Origin: HRBIN35 sp036741875
GTDB taxonomy: Bacteria > Patescibacteriota > Minisyncoccia > UBA6257 > HR35
Direction of reading: 5' to 3'
Assembly: GCA_036741875.1 (NCBI GenBank)
Contig: DAINRM010000003.1
Location: 11,907 to 75,906, forward strand
Length of the DNA: 64,000 bases
Numbering within the stretch: the first letter of the stretch is position 1; each line of letters begins with the position of its first letter. This document shows positions 8,209 to 16,826 of the stretch, in pieces. Under the pieces are notes generated by a model. That model had not been told where the DNA came from and searched no databases. It saw nothing but the letters and a program-made list of their open reading frames with translations. A program made the position numbers and the translations under genes.

Positions 8209-9633
8209 TTAATAACTTTGAGCAAAAAGCCAACGACGTTTTGCTTCTTTTTGGCAATAAATACATTTACCTTTTTCTTCATTAAATTCAAGAGGTAAAC
8301 ATCTGGTTGTTGCTTTTGTTTCTTCTTTAATCTTAGTTTCACATTCTTCTCTTTCACACCAAAAAGCACTTAAAAATCCCCTTTTTTCTTCCATAACTTT
8401 TTTAAACTCCTCATAAGAATTAACCTCAAATAAATTTTCCAAAGTGAAATTTCTTGATTTTTCTAAAAGATTAGAAAGATATTCTTCTTCTAATTTTTTT
8501 AAATTTTCTAAAAGATTTTCTAAACTTAAACTTGATTTTTCACGTATGTCTCTTCTAAAAAAAGTAATTTTCTTTTCTTCTATTTCTTTTTTACCTATTT
8601 CTAAACGAAAAGGCGCTCCTTTAAGTTCCCATTTGTTAAATTTAAATCCTGGTGTTTCTTCTGAAATATCATAAAAAACAGAAATATTTTTTTCTTTTAA
8701 AACTTCGATAATTTTTTTAGCGAAAAGATCTATTTTTTCATTATTTTCTCCATCGTAAATAGGTACAATGACAAATTCATAAGGAGCTATTTTAGGAGGT
8801 AAAATTAGACCATATTCATCTCCGTGAACCATAAAAAGAGCACCTAGTGATCTAGTAGAAAAACCCCAAGAATTTTGCCAAACATATTTTAAAGACATAT
8901 CTTTGTCTTGAAATCTAATTTCGAAAGGTATAGAAAAGTTTTGACCCAAATCATGAGAAGTACAACCTTGAAGAGCTTTTCCATCGGGCATAAGAATTTC
9001 ATAAGTAAAAGTTTTAAGAGCTCCTGCAAATTTTTCCGATTCTGATTTTTGTCCAGCAAAACCAAAAATACCCAGATATTCTTGGTAAACCTTTAAATAA
9101 ACTTCTAAGGCTTTTAAAACTGTTTTCAAAGAATCTTCATGAGTAGCGTGAGCTCCGTGTCCTTCTTGCCATAAAAATTCTGTGTTTCTTAAAAAAGGAA
9201 ATGGTCTTTTTTCCCAACGAATTACATTACACCATTGATTGATAATTAAAGGAAGGTCTCGATAAGATTTTATCCATCTTGAAAAAGCATCATACATAAT
9301 TGTTTCCGATGTTGGTCTGACAATAAGCTTTTCACTTAACTCTTCACCTCCAGCATAAGTCACTACAGCTACTTCTGGAGAAAAGCCTTCTAAATGTTCT
9401 TTTTCTTTTTTTAAAAACCCCTCAGGAATAAATATAGGAAAATAAGAATTTAAAGCACCAATTTCCTCTTTTATAAATTTATCTAAAATTTTTTGAAGAT
9501 TTTCCCACAAAGCATACCCATAAGGTTTAAAAATAATGGTTCCTTTTACCGGACCATAATCAAAAACTTCTGCTTCTTTTAAAATTTCTAAATACCATTC
9601 AGAAATATTTTCTTTGTTTCTCGGATAAAACAT
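8209..9633 (-). CDS. proS: prolyl-tRNA synthetase, short archaeal/eukaryotic-type
   Basis: 474 aa class II synthetase without the bacterial editing insertion, so of the shorter ProRS type. Recognisable parts are the tight motif 1 region FPIFIPEGFL, LIVRPTSETIMYDAFSRWI, motif 2 WCNVIRWEKRPFPFLRNTEFLWQEGH, and motif 3 with FSTRSLGALFMVHGDEYGLILPP. The anticodon-binding domain and a C-terminal segment with Cys residues (CEREECE... and CIYCQ) resembling the zinc-binding tail follow. It attaches proline to tRNA-Pro. The gene ends at 8209 just before mreB copy 1 and begins at the rseP stop, so it is embedded in the shape operon. Confidence 0.95.
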   Translation of the reverse strand: MFYPRNKENISEWYLEILKEAEVFDYGPVKGTIIFKPYGYALWENLQKILDKFIKEEIGALNSYFPIFIPEGFLKKEKEHLEGFSPEVAVVTYAGGEELSEKLIVRPTSETIMYDAFSRWIKSYRDLPLIINQWCNVIRWEKRPFPFLRNTEFLWQEGHGAHATHEDSLKTVLKALEVYLKVYQEYLGIFGFAGQKSESEKFAGALKTFTYEILMPDGKALQGCTSHDLGQNFSIPFEIRFQDKDMSLKYVWQNSWGFSTRSLGALFMVHGDEYGLILPPKIAPYEFVIVPIYDGENNEKIDLFAKKIIEVLKEKNISVFYDISEETPGFKFNKWELKGAPFRLEIGKKEIEEKKITFFRRDIREKSSLSLENLLENLKKLEEEYLSNLLEKSRNFTLENLFEVNSYEEFKKVMEEKRGFLSAFWCEREECETKIKEETKATTRCLPLEFNEEKGKCIYCQKEAKRRWLFAQSY

Positions 9634-10673
9634 TACTCAAATAATTTTAAAACATCTTTTAAAGTAATAAAAATAAGAAGCAGAAAAAGAAAAATAAAAC
9701 CTAGGGTATGAATTAAAGCTTCAAATTTAATTTCTAGCCTCTTTTTAAAAGTTACTTCTGTTAAGATAAAAATTAATCTTCCACCGTCTAAAGCTGGAAA
9801 AGGAAGTAAGTTAAAAAAAGCAAGATAAAGAGAAAGTGTACCTATAAAATAAAGAACGTAGCCTAAACCAAATTCTTTTATGTTTCGATAATAACTAAAA
9901 ATACCTATCGGGCCAACAATTTCTGCTTGTATTTTTTCTTTAAAGAAAATACTTTTAAAAATTGAGTAAAAACCAAGAAAAATATTTTTTGTTTGTCTAA
10001 AGACTTCATGAGCAGCATACAGAAAATTTAAAGGTAAAGGTTTTTTAACCAACTTAAAATTAGAAAGGTAGATTCCTAAAACAGCATTTTTCTTAAGTGG
10101 TTTTTCTGGTATAATGACCTCGAATTTTTCTTCTTTGCCCTCCCTTGTCACCAAAAATAAAACTTTTTCACCAAGATTTTCTTTTAAAAAATTTGAGACT
10201 TCTTGAGGATTTTTAAAATAAAAAATTTTGCCTTCTTTTTCTATGCTTTCAATAATATCACCTCTCTTGAAAACATTTTTAAAATGACTTTCTTCTAAAA
10301 AACCTGTAATTATTACTTTATCCGAAGATTGTGGAAAGGAAATTAAATAACTTAAAGAAAAAAGAAAGTAAGCTAAAAAAATATTCATAAGAATTCCTCC
10401 TGTCACAATAAAAAATCTTATTTTAGGAGAGGAAGCTAAAAAACCACCTTCTTCTATTTCTTCCTCTCCTTTAAGCTTAACAAAACCACCCAAAAGTAGA
10501 ACTCCTAAACTATATAAGGTCTCACCGATTTTTTTTGTAAAAATAAAGGGAGGAAAACCCAAAGAAAAATGTAAAACAGGAATTTTATATTTTTTGGCAA
10601 AAAGAAAATGTCCAAATTCATGAACAAAAATAATTAAATTTAAGAAAAATAGAAATGTAAGGATCTCAATCAT
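9633..10673 (-). CDS. rseP: site-2 intramembrane metalloprotease (RseP family)
   Basis: 346 aa polytopic protein. The zinc-binding H18-E-F-G-H22 lies in the first membrane helix and the second metal motif FNLLPFPALDGGRLIF in a late helix, with a PDZ-like domain between (about 120-200, including GFLEESHF and FKRGDIIESIEKEG). Family members cleave membrane-spanning regulators such as anti-sigma factors after a first extracellular cut. No site-1 protease or anti-sigma factor is visible in this window, so the substrate is unknown. It overlaps frr by 4 bp and shares one base with proS; frr-rseP-proS adjacency is common in bacteria. Confidence 0.92.
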   Translation of the reverse strand: MIEILTFLFFLNLIIFVHEFGHFLFAKKYKIPVLHFSLGFPPFIFTKKIGETLYSLGVLLLGGFVKLKGEEEIEEGGFLASSPKIRFFIVTGGILMNIFLAYFLFSLSYLISFPQSSDKVIITGFLEESHFKNVFKRGDIIESIEKEGKIFYFKNPQEVSNFLKENLGEKVLFLVTREGKEEKFEVIIPEKPLKKNAVLGIYLSNFKLVKKPLPLNFLYAAHEVFRQTKNIFLGFYSIFKSIFFKEKIQAEIVGPIGIFSYYRNIKEFGLGYVLYFIGTLSLYLAFFNLLPFPALDGGRLIFILTEVTFKKRLEIKFEALIHTLGFIFLFLLLIFITLKDVLKLFE

Positions 10674-11209
10674 AGGATTTCTTTTTCCTTGAGTTGGAAA
10701 ATTTCTTCGACAGACTTGTTAAATCTTTCTATTTCTTCATCAACTTTTTCTCTTGTTTTATAAAAATCATCCTCAGAAATCTCACCTTTTTCTTTTTTAT
10801 TTCTAAGTTCCTTTAAAAATTCATCTCTTAATTTTCTAGCTTTAATTCTTATTTCTTCTTTAAGTTCAGCTAAGGTTTTTAAAATTCTCTTCTTTGTTTC
10901 TTCTGTTAAAGGAGGAAATTTTATAATCAAAGATTTTCTTTCTCTTGAAAGATTAAGACCGAGATTTTTATTTCTTAATCCAGACTCAATCTCTCCTAAA
11001 GAGTTTTCATCAAAAGCTTCAAAACGAAAAGTTAAATGATCTAATTGGGAAATAAAACCTAAAGATTTTAAAGGATAATCTCTACCATAAATTTCGATTT
11101 CCAAATTTTCTAAAAAAGAAAGACCTAAACGATGACCTCTAATTTCACTTAATTTTGCTTTAAGTTCACTAACTAAGTTATCTAAATTTTTTTTAAATTC
11201 TTGTAACAT
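10670..11209 (-). CDS. frr: ribosome recycling factor
   Basis: 179 aa, close to the 185-aa norm. The central region carries LTFRFEAFDENSLGEIESGL, NLGLNLSRERKSLIIKFPPL and TEETKKRILKTLAELKEE, matching RRF domain II and the return into the three-helix bundle, and the C-terminal helix has EISEDDFYKTREKVDEEIERF. RRF with EF-G splits post-termination ribosomes. The usual Arg in the RVSPxL motif is present as IRGHRLGLSF, a loose match. The gene begins 8 bp after the stop of a 50-aa ORF and its end overlaps rseP by 4 bp. Confidence 0.88.
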   Translation of the reverse strand: MLQEFKKNLDNLVSELKAKLSEIRGHRLGLSFLENLEIEIYGRDYPLKSLGFISQLDHLTFRFEAFDENSLGEIESGLRNKNLGLNLSRERKSLIIKFPPLTEETKKRILKTLAELKEEIRIKARKLRDEFLKELRNKKEKGEISEDDFYKTREKVDEEIERFNKSVEEIFQLKEKEIL

Positions 11210-11217
11210 TGAGATTT

Positions 11218-11370
11218 TTATTTCAAATTTCGACTCGGTGATTTAATAATTTCTTCTTTAAAATTTTCAAACTCTTTTTGAAAAGATGTTGAGGTAATTA
11301 AAATTTTAAATAAGAAAAGAATTAAAACAATCAAAAAAAATTTTTTTAAAGTTTGCCAAGCTTTATCCAT
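11218..11370 (-). CDS. small single-pass membrane protein, 50 aa
   Basis: A short frame filling the gap between holB and frr. The protein begins MDKAWQTLKKFFLIVLILFL and continues with a membrane helix (about residues 11-25), then a charged tail FQKEFENFKEEIIKSPSRNLK. Its ATG overlaps the holB stop (ATGGATAA, 8 bp), an overlap type seen elsewhere here and suited to translational coupling. The topology resembles twin-arginine-like or divisome small subunits only in a general way. I recognise no family. It is kept because it exactly fits the space and has a clean start and stop. Confidence 0.5.
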   Translation of the reverse strand: MDKAWQTLKKFFLIVLILFLFKILITSTSFQKEFENFKEEIIKSPSRNLK

Positions 11371-12217
11371 AGCTTAAAATTAAACTTGTAAGTTGAAGGA
11401 ACCAATTATAATCTTGATCAGTTTCACTGTAAAGATCAAGAAGGTCTTTTATTTCAAAGAGATGTTTTTGATTAATTTCTTTTAAAGAAACAGCTTTTTC
11501 TATAAGTTCTTTTCTTTTTTTAAGAATTAAAAGCTCAATGATTTCTTTATAAATTTTATTAATTTTTTCGCTAAAATCTAAATTTTTTTCTAAGTCAAAA
11601 TAGTTAAAAACATTTCTTAAAAGCTCTATTTTTTCTAAGGAAGTTGCTTGAAAATAAAAATTTTTATAAAAAGTAATTTTTTGCTTATTTTTAATAAGAT
11701 TATATGCTTTACCTGGTTGATAAGGAAAAAAGGAAAAAGCAAAATCAATGTCTGCTTCTGAAAAATTTTTTTCCTTAAGAAATTTTAAAGTAAGTTCTTG
11801 AGGAACTAAAGAAAATTTAATTTCTAAACTTCGAGATCTTATTGTAGGTAAAATTTTCTTTTTTTGATGGGAAATAAAAACAAAAAGAGTATCTGAAACT
11901 GGTTCTTCAATAGTTTTTAAAAGCACGTTTTGACTTTCTTCTTTAAATTTATGTATTTCATCGATTAGAATAATTCTTTTATTTTTTGGTTTAGTTAAAG
12001 TAATTTTACCTATGAATCTGGCTGAATCGATACTAAAAATTTTTTTATCTGATTTAAAGATTATATATTCCCATTCATTTTTTTTGTCTTTTAAAATTTC
12101 TTTCACAAAAGAAAATTTTCCTATTCCTTCAGGACCAAAAATTAAAAGAGCTCCTCTTTTTTCTAATAATAACCATTCTTTTACTAAGTTTTGTTCTTTT
12201 TCATTACCATAAATCAT
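11363..12217 (-). CDS. holB: DNA polymerase III delta-prime subunit-like AAA+ clamp-loader protein
   Basis: 284 aa. P-loop FGPEGIGKFSF (27-37) has Phe where Ser/Thr normally follows the Lys, typical of a non-hydrolysing clamp-loader subunit. Downstream are IILIDEIHKFKEESQNVLLKTIEEP (Walker B and following helix) and a sensor/SRC-like segment TIRSRSLEIKF, all characteristic of the delta-prime/gamma family. No four-Cys zinc module is visible, unlike E. coli delta-prime. It would help load the sliding clamp at the replisome. Its ATG overlaps the mreB copy 2 stop as ATGA, and its stop overlaps the next 50-aa ORF. Confidence 0.85.
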   Translation of the reverse strand: MIYGNEKEQNLVKEWLLLEKRGALLIFGPEGIGKFSFVKEILKDKKNEWEYIIFKSDKKIFSIDSARFIGKITLTKPKNKRIILIDEIHKFKEESQNVLLKTIEEPVSDTLFVFISHQKKKILPTIRSRSLEIKFSLVPQELTLKFLKEKNFSEADIDFAFSFFPYQPGKAYNLIKNKQKITFYKNFYFQATSLEKIELLRNVFNYFDLEKNLDFSEKINKIYKEIIELLILKKRKELIEKAVSLKEINQKHLFEIKDLLDLYSETDQDYNWFLQLTSLILSYG

Positions 12218-13221
12218 GAAGTTAATCTTTTATAAATATCAATTTTTTCTAAGACCTTACCTGTTCCTCTAGCTACAGCAAAAAGAGGATTTTCAGCAAT
12301 AAAAGTTTTAATAGAAGTTTGTGAAGAAATAAGTTCGTCAATTTTTCTTAAAAGAGCTCCACCACCAGAAAGAACAATACCTTTTTCCATAATGTCAGCC
12401 ACAAGTTCTGGTGGTGTATTGGCTAAAACTCTCTTAATGCCACTGATAATTTCTTTAAGTTCCTTTTGAAGAGCTTCAGCTACATGAGAAGAAGTTATCT
12501 CCACACTTTTAGGAAGTCCGGTTAGATAATCAATGCCATTAACAATCATTTTAAGATCTTCTTGATTTTTATGATTTTTAAAAGGTAAAGCACTGCCTAT
12601 TTGGATTTTAATCTGTTCTGCAGTTCTTTCTCCTATAGCTAAATTAAATTTTCTTTTAAGATACTCTCTAATAGCTTCATCCATTTTATCGCCAGCAATT
12701 TTAAGAGATTCAAAAGTCACAATACCACCTAAAGAAATAACAGCTATTTCTGTAGTTCCTCCTCCGATATTGACAATCATATTTCCTGAAGGTGTTTGAA
12801 TAGGCATTTCTGCACCAAGAGCAGCTAAAAGGGGTTCTTTGATAGGATAAACTTCACGAGCACCAGCTTCAAGACCTGCATCAATGATAGCTTTCTTTTC
12901 TGTAGAACTAATACCTGCAGGTACAGAAACAACTAAAGTTGGTTTAAAAAATTTAGTGATTTTGATTTTATTTAAGAAATATTTTAAAATAGCTAAAGTA
13001 GCTTGGTAATCAGCAATAACACCCTCTTTAAGTGGTCTATAAATCTTAATTTCTCTGGGGGTTTTACCGATCATCTCTTTAGCTTCTCTACCAACAGCAA
13101 TAATTTTTCTAGATTTTTCATCATAAGCAACAACCGTGGGTTCGCTAATTATCACTCCTTTTTCTGGAAGATAAACGTTAGAATTGGCTGTACCCAGGTC
13201 AATACCTATTTTAAGAAACAT
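12214..13221 (-). CDS. mreB: actin-like protein MreB, copy 2
   Basis: 335 aa. MFLKIGIDLGTANSN (phosphate 1), VPAGISSTEKKAIIDAGLEAGA, PIKEPLLAALGAEMP, MIVNIGGGTTEIAVISLGGI (phosphate 2) and IVLSGGGALLRKIDE (adenosine motif) identify MreB/Mbl. Phosphate 2 has VNIGGG where copy 1 has VDIGGG, so the Asp that helps position Mg-ATP is Asn here; this could alter nucleotide hydrolysis. It heads the long shape operon and its start codon overlaps the priA start on the opposite strand within a single CATG. Role as the main scaffold versus a modulatory filament cannot be decided from sequence. Confidence 0.92.
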   Translation of the reverse strand: MFLKIGIDLGTANSNVYLPEKGVIISEPTVVAYDEKSRKIIAVGREAKEMIGKTPREIKIYRPLKEGVIADYQATLAILKYFLNKIKITKFFKPTLVVSVPAGISSTEKKAIIDAGLEAGAREVYPIKEPLLAALGAEMPIQTPSGNMIVNIGGGTTEIAVISLGGIVTFESLKIAGDKMDEAIREYLKRKFNLAIGERTAEQIKIQIGSALPFKNHKNQEDLKMIVNGIDYLTGLPKSVEITSSHVAEALQKELKEIISGIKRVLANTPPELVADIMEKGIVLSGGGALLRKIDELISSQTSIKTFIAENPLFAVARGTGKVLEKIDIYKRLTS

Positions 13222-14959
13222 GGATAAAAAAATTTATCTAATTGCTAATATTATACCATTAATTACGTTGCCTCCCAACTCTCCTGATTACTTTACCTAT
13301 TTTACCGAAAAGACTATAAATAAAGGAAACATTGTTGAAATTGATTTTAGAAAAAAGAAGGTTTTAGGTATTGTTTATGAAATAAAAAGTTTAGAAAAGG
13401 TAAGAAAAGATATTTTAGAAATTTTACCTAAAATTAAAAAGGTTTTAAGGGTTGTTAAAGAAAAGAGTCTTATTGACGAAGATGAGTTTGAATTTGCTAA
13501 ATTCTTGTCTAATTATTTTGGTTTTTCCTATTCTTCTGTTTTTAATTTTTTTTTCTTTCCTTCAAAAAAATTTTTAGATTTAAATTTTGAAGAGATTAAA
13601 CTAAAGAAAAAAAGAGATTTTAAGATTAATTTTTTTGAAAATTTGAACTCAAAAATATTAAGAAAAAAAAGAAGTTTAATCATTGTTCCTGAAAAAAGTT
13701 TTTCTAAAGAAGTTGAAGAGTTTTTAAAAAAAGAAGGTGTCTCTTATAAAATCTTCATTCCTCCATGGAGCAAAAACAAAATTGAAGAAATTTCAAGGGA
13801 ACTTATTGAGAATAAAAAAATTGCCTTAATTATTTCTAAAAATTTGATTTTTTTGCCCTGGAAAAATATAGATCAAATAGTAGTTTATCGAGAAGGAAGT
13901 TTTTTCTACTATGACTCTTTTAAAAAAATAAATTTTGATTATCGAGAAATAATTAAAAAACTATCTGAAATAAAAAAAATCGAACTAACTTTTATAGATA
14001 AATTTCCTAGTTTAGAAAAAATAAAAGCTTTAAAAATAAAACCTTCATTAAATTTAAAATTCAATGTCTTAAACAGTTTAGATGAAGCCCTGCAAAGCAT
14101 TAAAAATTTTTCAAGGGTTATTATCTTTCTTCCGCAAAAAATTTCTTCAGTAGTAAGATGCTTAAATTGTTTTAATTTGCTTAAATGCCCCAAATGTGAA
14201 GGTAATCTTTTTTTTGACGAAGGAAAATTTTTTTGTTTTCAATGTCTTAAAGAAGTTAGATTAGAAAAAAATGAATGTCCTTTTTGTTTAAAACCCCTAG
14301 AAATATCTTTTAAAAAAATAGGTGCTAGAGTTTTATATGAATATCTTAAAAAAAATTATCATGAGGTTTATTTAGTAGAAAAAAAAGGTAAAAAGTTTTT
14401 TGAAAATATTGAAAAAAAAGAAAGATTTATTCTTTTAGGAAGTTTAAGTTTAATTTCTGGTTATTTAAAAGAAGCTGATGTTTCTTATTTCTTTAATTTT
14501 GAAAATTTTTATCTCTCCTCGGATCCCTTTTTAAGAGAAAAGTATTTAAGAATTTTGAATTTTTTAAAGGAAAAAACAAAAAGAGTATTTTTAATTTCTT
14601 CAATAAGAAATCCTGAATGGGAAAAGTCTTTTTTAGAAGGTGATTACATAGAAAAACTTCTTAAAGAAAGGGAACTTCTTCGGTTAAATCCTTTTTACAA
14701 AGTAATTAAGCTTATTAAAAGTTCAAGTAATTTTTATCTTCTTCAAAATAATATGGTTAAAATTTCTAAAGAACTTAAAGAAAAAATTAAAGGAAAGGAT
14801 GTAGAAGTTTTAGGACCTATTTTTTCTAAACCTTATCGGATAAAAAAAAGATTTTTCTTAGAAATAATTCTCAGAAGTCAAAAAGAAGAAATAAAAATAA
14901 GAGAAATTGTAAAAGAGTATGGTTTTGAAAAAATTAAAATTAATCCTTTAGAGATTTAA
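13220..14959 (+). CDS. priA: PriA-like primosome protein lacking helicase motifs
   Basis: 579 aa from the ATG at 13220; the frame extends 12 codons further left but only as antisense of mreB. An N-terminal 3'-DNA-binding region (KGNIVEIDFRKKKVLGIVYEI) and the complete eight-Cys zinc module (C314, C317, C323, C326, C339, C342, C353, C356) identify PriA. The helicase core is eroded: the GxTGSGKT Walker A has no counterpart (KINFFENLNSKILRKK at the site), DEEH is replaced by YREG, while the flanking LIIVPE and the I.I...L strands remain. It probably recognises forks or loads the primosome without unwinding. It ends convergent with adk, overlapping it by 12 bp. Confidence 0.82.
   Translation: MDKKIYLIANIIPLITLPPNSPDYFTYFTEKTINKGNIVEIDFRKKKVLGIVYEIKSLEKVRKDILEILPKIKKVLRVVKEKSLIDEDEFEFAKFLSNYFGFSYSSVFNFFFFPSKKFLDLNFEEIKLKKKRDFKINFFENLNSKILRKKRSLIIVPEKSFSKEVEEFLKKEGVSYKIFIPPWSKNKIEEISRELIENKKIALIISKNLIFLPWKNIDQIVVYREGSFFYYDSFKKINFDYREIIKKLSEIKKIELTFIDKFPSLEKIKALKIKPSLNLKFNVLNSLDEALQSIKNFSRVIIFLPQKISSVVRCLNCFNLLKCPKCEGNLFFDEGKFFCFQCLKEVRLEKNECPFCLKPLEISFKKIGARVLYEYLKKNYHEVYLVEKKGKKFFENIEKKERFILLGSLSLISGYLKEADVSYFFNFENFYLSSDPFLREKYLRILNFLKEKTKRVFLISSIRNPEWEKSFLEGDYIEKLLKERELLRLNPFYKVIKLIKSSSNFYLLQNNMVKISKELKEKIKGKDVEVLGPIFSKPYRIKKRFFLEIILRSQKEEIKIREIVKEYGFEKIKINPLEI
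13250..13278 (-). promoter_or_regulatory. promoter of mreB copy 2, inside priA coding sequence
   Basis: On the minus strand TTGGGA (13278-13273) and TATAAT (13255-13250) are exactly 17 bp apart, and the -10 is preceded by TGG, giving an extended TGnTATAAT. The expected start of transcription is near 13243, about 22 nt before the mreB ATG. All these bases are also codons 11-20 of priA on the other strand. Confidence 0.65.
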
Positions 14960-15562
14960 TTTACTTTTAACCTCTTCCCAAATTCTTTTATGAACCTCTT
15001 TGACATTTCCTTCTCCATTAATTTCTTTTATTTCTCCTCTTTTTTTCAAAAAATTAATAGCGGGTAAAGTATACTTTTTAAAAAACTCAAGTCTTATTCT
15101 AATTTTTTCTTCTACATCTAAATTGTCTTCTCTTTTTCTTAAAAGAGCTCTTTTAAAAACTTCTTCTTCACTTATTTTGAGATAAATAAAAAGATAATTT
15201 AATTTTAACTTTTTAACTAGGTTAAGATAAGTTTTGGCTTCTTTGATGCTTCGAGGACCGCCTAAAATAATAAGGCTTTTTTTGTTATCTAAGTTTTTCT
15301 CTATTCTGTTTTTCATAAGATAAGAAACTAAATCAAAAGAAACAAGTCTTCCACTAAATCTATTTTCTTTTTCCTTTTTAATGTTAATATTTTTCTTCCC
15401 TACTTTTAAATAGTTCTTTTTATAACTTTTGAAAAATTCATCTAAAACCTCCGAAACATTTATTTTTTTAGCTTTAAGTTTTTTAGCTAAAAGTGAAGCT
15501 TGTGTATCTTTACCAGAAGCAGGTTCTCCTGTTAAAAAAACTACGATTTTTTTAAATTTCAT
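14948..15562 (-). CDS. adk: adenylate kinase family protein
   Basis: 204 aa. P-loop FLTGEPASGKDTQASLLAKKL (10-30) is in the adenylate kinase format, KREDNLDVEEKIRIRLEFF...AINFLKKRG matches the LID-to-helix region that follows RxDD, and the gene sits directly after secY, the standard adk place. The enzyme balances ATP, ADP and AMP. Deviations: the DGFPR motif reads LGGPRS, losing the Asp and shifting the Phe, and the NMP-binding stretch is replaced by a lysine-rich segment (KSYKKNYLKVGKKNINIKKE). It may be a diverged adenylate or other nucleoside monophosphate kinase. It overlaps secY by 11 bp and convergent priA by 12 bp. Confidence 0.75.
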   Translation of the reverse strand: MKFKKIVVFLTGEPASGKDTQASLLAKKLKAKKINVSEVLDEFFKSYKKNYLKVGKKNINIKKEKENRFSGRLVSFDLVSYLMKNRIEKNLDNKKSLIILGGPRSIKEAKTYLNLVKKLKLNYLFIYLKISEEEVFKRALLRKREDNLDVEEKIRIRLEFFKKYTLPAINFLKKRGEIKEINGEGNVKEVHKRIWEEVKSKLNL

Positions 15563-16826
15563 ATCTTCTTAAGGAAATTTCAGCTTCTACTTGTTTGATT
15601 GTTTCTAGGGCTACAGAAATTAAAATAAGAAGTGAGGTTCCTCCTATAGCTAAATATTGTGTTTGGGTAAGATAAGAAGTAAGGTAGGGTAAAATAGCTA
15701 TAAAACCTAAAAATATACCACCAAAAAAATTTATTTTATTAATAGAGTCAGTTAAATATTTTTCGGTTTCTTTTCCTGGTCTAATTCCTGGAATAAAAAC
15801 ACCACTTCTTTGAAGATTTTTAGAAATTTCTTCTGGATTAAAAACTGTATGGGTGTAAAAATAAGTAAAGCCGAAAACTAAGAAGAAATAAACAAAAATA
15901 AAAATAAAAGGATTATTTAAAATTTTAATTAATTCTCCAGCAAAATAATTCAAAAATTCCAATTTAAAAAGATATAAAAATTGAGCTAAAGTTTGTGGAA
16001 AAGCAATAAAAGCCAAAGCAAAGAAAATAGGAATCACGCCTGCTTGCGTTATTTTTAAAGGAAGATAAGTTGAAGCACCACCATATATTCTTATTCCCGC
16101 TACTCTTTTAGGAGAAACAAGAGGTATTCTTTTTTCTGCTTCATTGATAAAAGTAACTAAAACTATTAAAGAAAAAGCTAGAATAAGAAAAGGTATGTAA
16201 ATTAAGAATTTTTCATAAGTAAAGGTTGTAAAAAATAAAAATAATGAACCAGCAAGAGAAGAAATGATACCTGTAAAAACAATTAAAGAAATACCATTTC
16301 CAAGTTTTTGTTCAGTAATAAGTTCGCCAATCCACATAATAATAAGAGAGCCAACAGTCAAAATAAAAGCATCTCTCAAGATTTCAAAAAAAGATTCAAA
16401 AACAACTAAATTATTTAAACTTAAAAGGTTAAGAAAACCTATTCCTTGGATAAAGGAGATAACAGCAGTAAGATATCTGGTATATTGATTTATTTTGTAT
16501 CTTCCATATTCACCTTCTTCATGATAAAGTTTTTTAAGTTTAGGAACAACAGAAGTTAGAAGTTGAATAATAATTGAAGCAGTAATATAAGGGCTTACAC
16601 CTAAAAGAGCTATAGAAGCATTAGCCAAAATACCTCCAGAAAAAATATTAAGAAGCCCTAAAAATTGGTTGGCTGAAAAAAGTTCTTTATATCTTTCTAA
16701 ATCGACATCTGGTAGAGGAATATGAGCAAAAAATCTATAAATAAAAAGTAAAAGTAAGATAATCAAAAATCTTTTTCTAAGATCCTTTATTTTAAAAAGA
16801 TTAACAAAAGCTTTAAAAAACTTCAT
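15552..16826 (-). CDS. secY: protein translocase channel subunit SecY
   Basis: 424 aa with ten predicted membrane helices. It opens KDLRKRFLIILLLLFIYRFFAHIPLPDVD, the conserved SecY start, then has GILANASIALLGVSPYITASIIIQLLTS (plug and TM2), GNGISLIVFTGI (TM4 region), EAEKRIPLVSPKRVAG (first large cytoplasmic loop) and FIPGIRPGKETEKYL (second loop). It is the pore for Sec-dependent export and membrane insertion. It lies between rplO and adk, as in most spc operons, and overlaps rplO by 4 bp. Length and motifs are normal. Confidence 0.97.
   Translation of the reverse strand: MKFFKAFVNLFKIKDLRKRFLIILLLLFIYRFFAHIPLPDVDLERYKELFSANQFLGLLNIFSGGILANASIALLGVSPYITASIIIQLLTSVVPKLKKLYHEEGEYGRYKINQYTRYLTAVISFIQGIGFLNLLSLNNLVVFESFFEILRDAFILTVGSLIIMWIGELITEQKLGNGISLIVFTGIISSLAGSLFLFFTTFTYEKFLIYIPFLILAFSLIVLVTFINEAEKRIPLVSPKRVAGIRIYGGASTYLPLKITQAGVIPIFFALAFIAFPQTLAQFLYLFKLEFLNYFAGELIKILNNPFIFIFVYFFLVFGFTYFYTHTVFNPEEISKNLQRSGVFIPGIRPGKETEKYLTDSINKINFFGGIFLGFIAILPYLTSYLTQTQYLAIGGTSLLILISVALETIKQVEAEISLRRYEI

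Noticed and set aside
8207..8266. 20-codon N-terminal extension of mreB copy 1
   Set aside because: It lies in the zinc-tail end of proS and is not like MreB; ATG 8206 fits.
13184..13219. 12-codon N-terminal extension of priA
   Set aside because: It is antisense to the conserved MreB N terminus and is not part of the PriA family.
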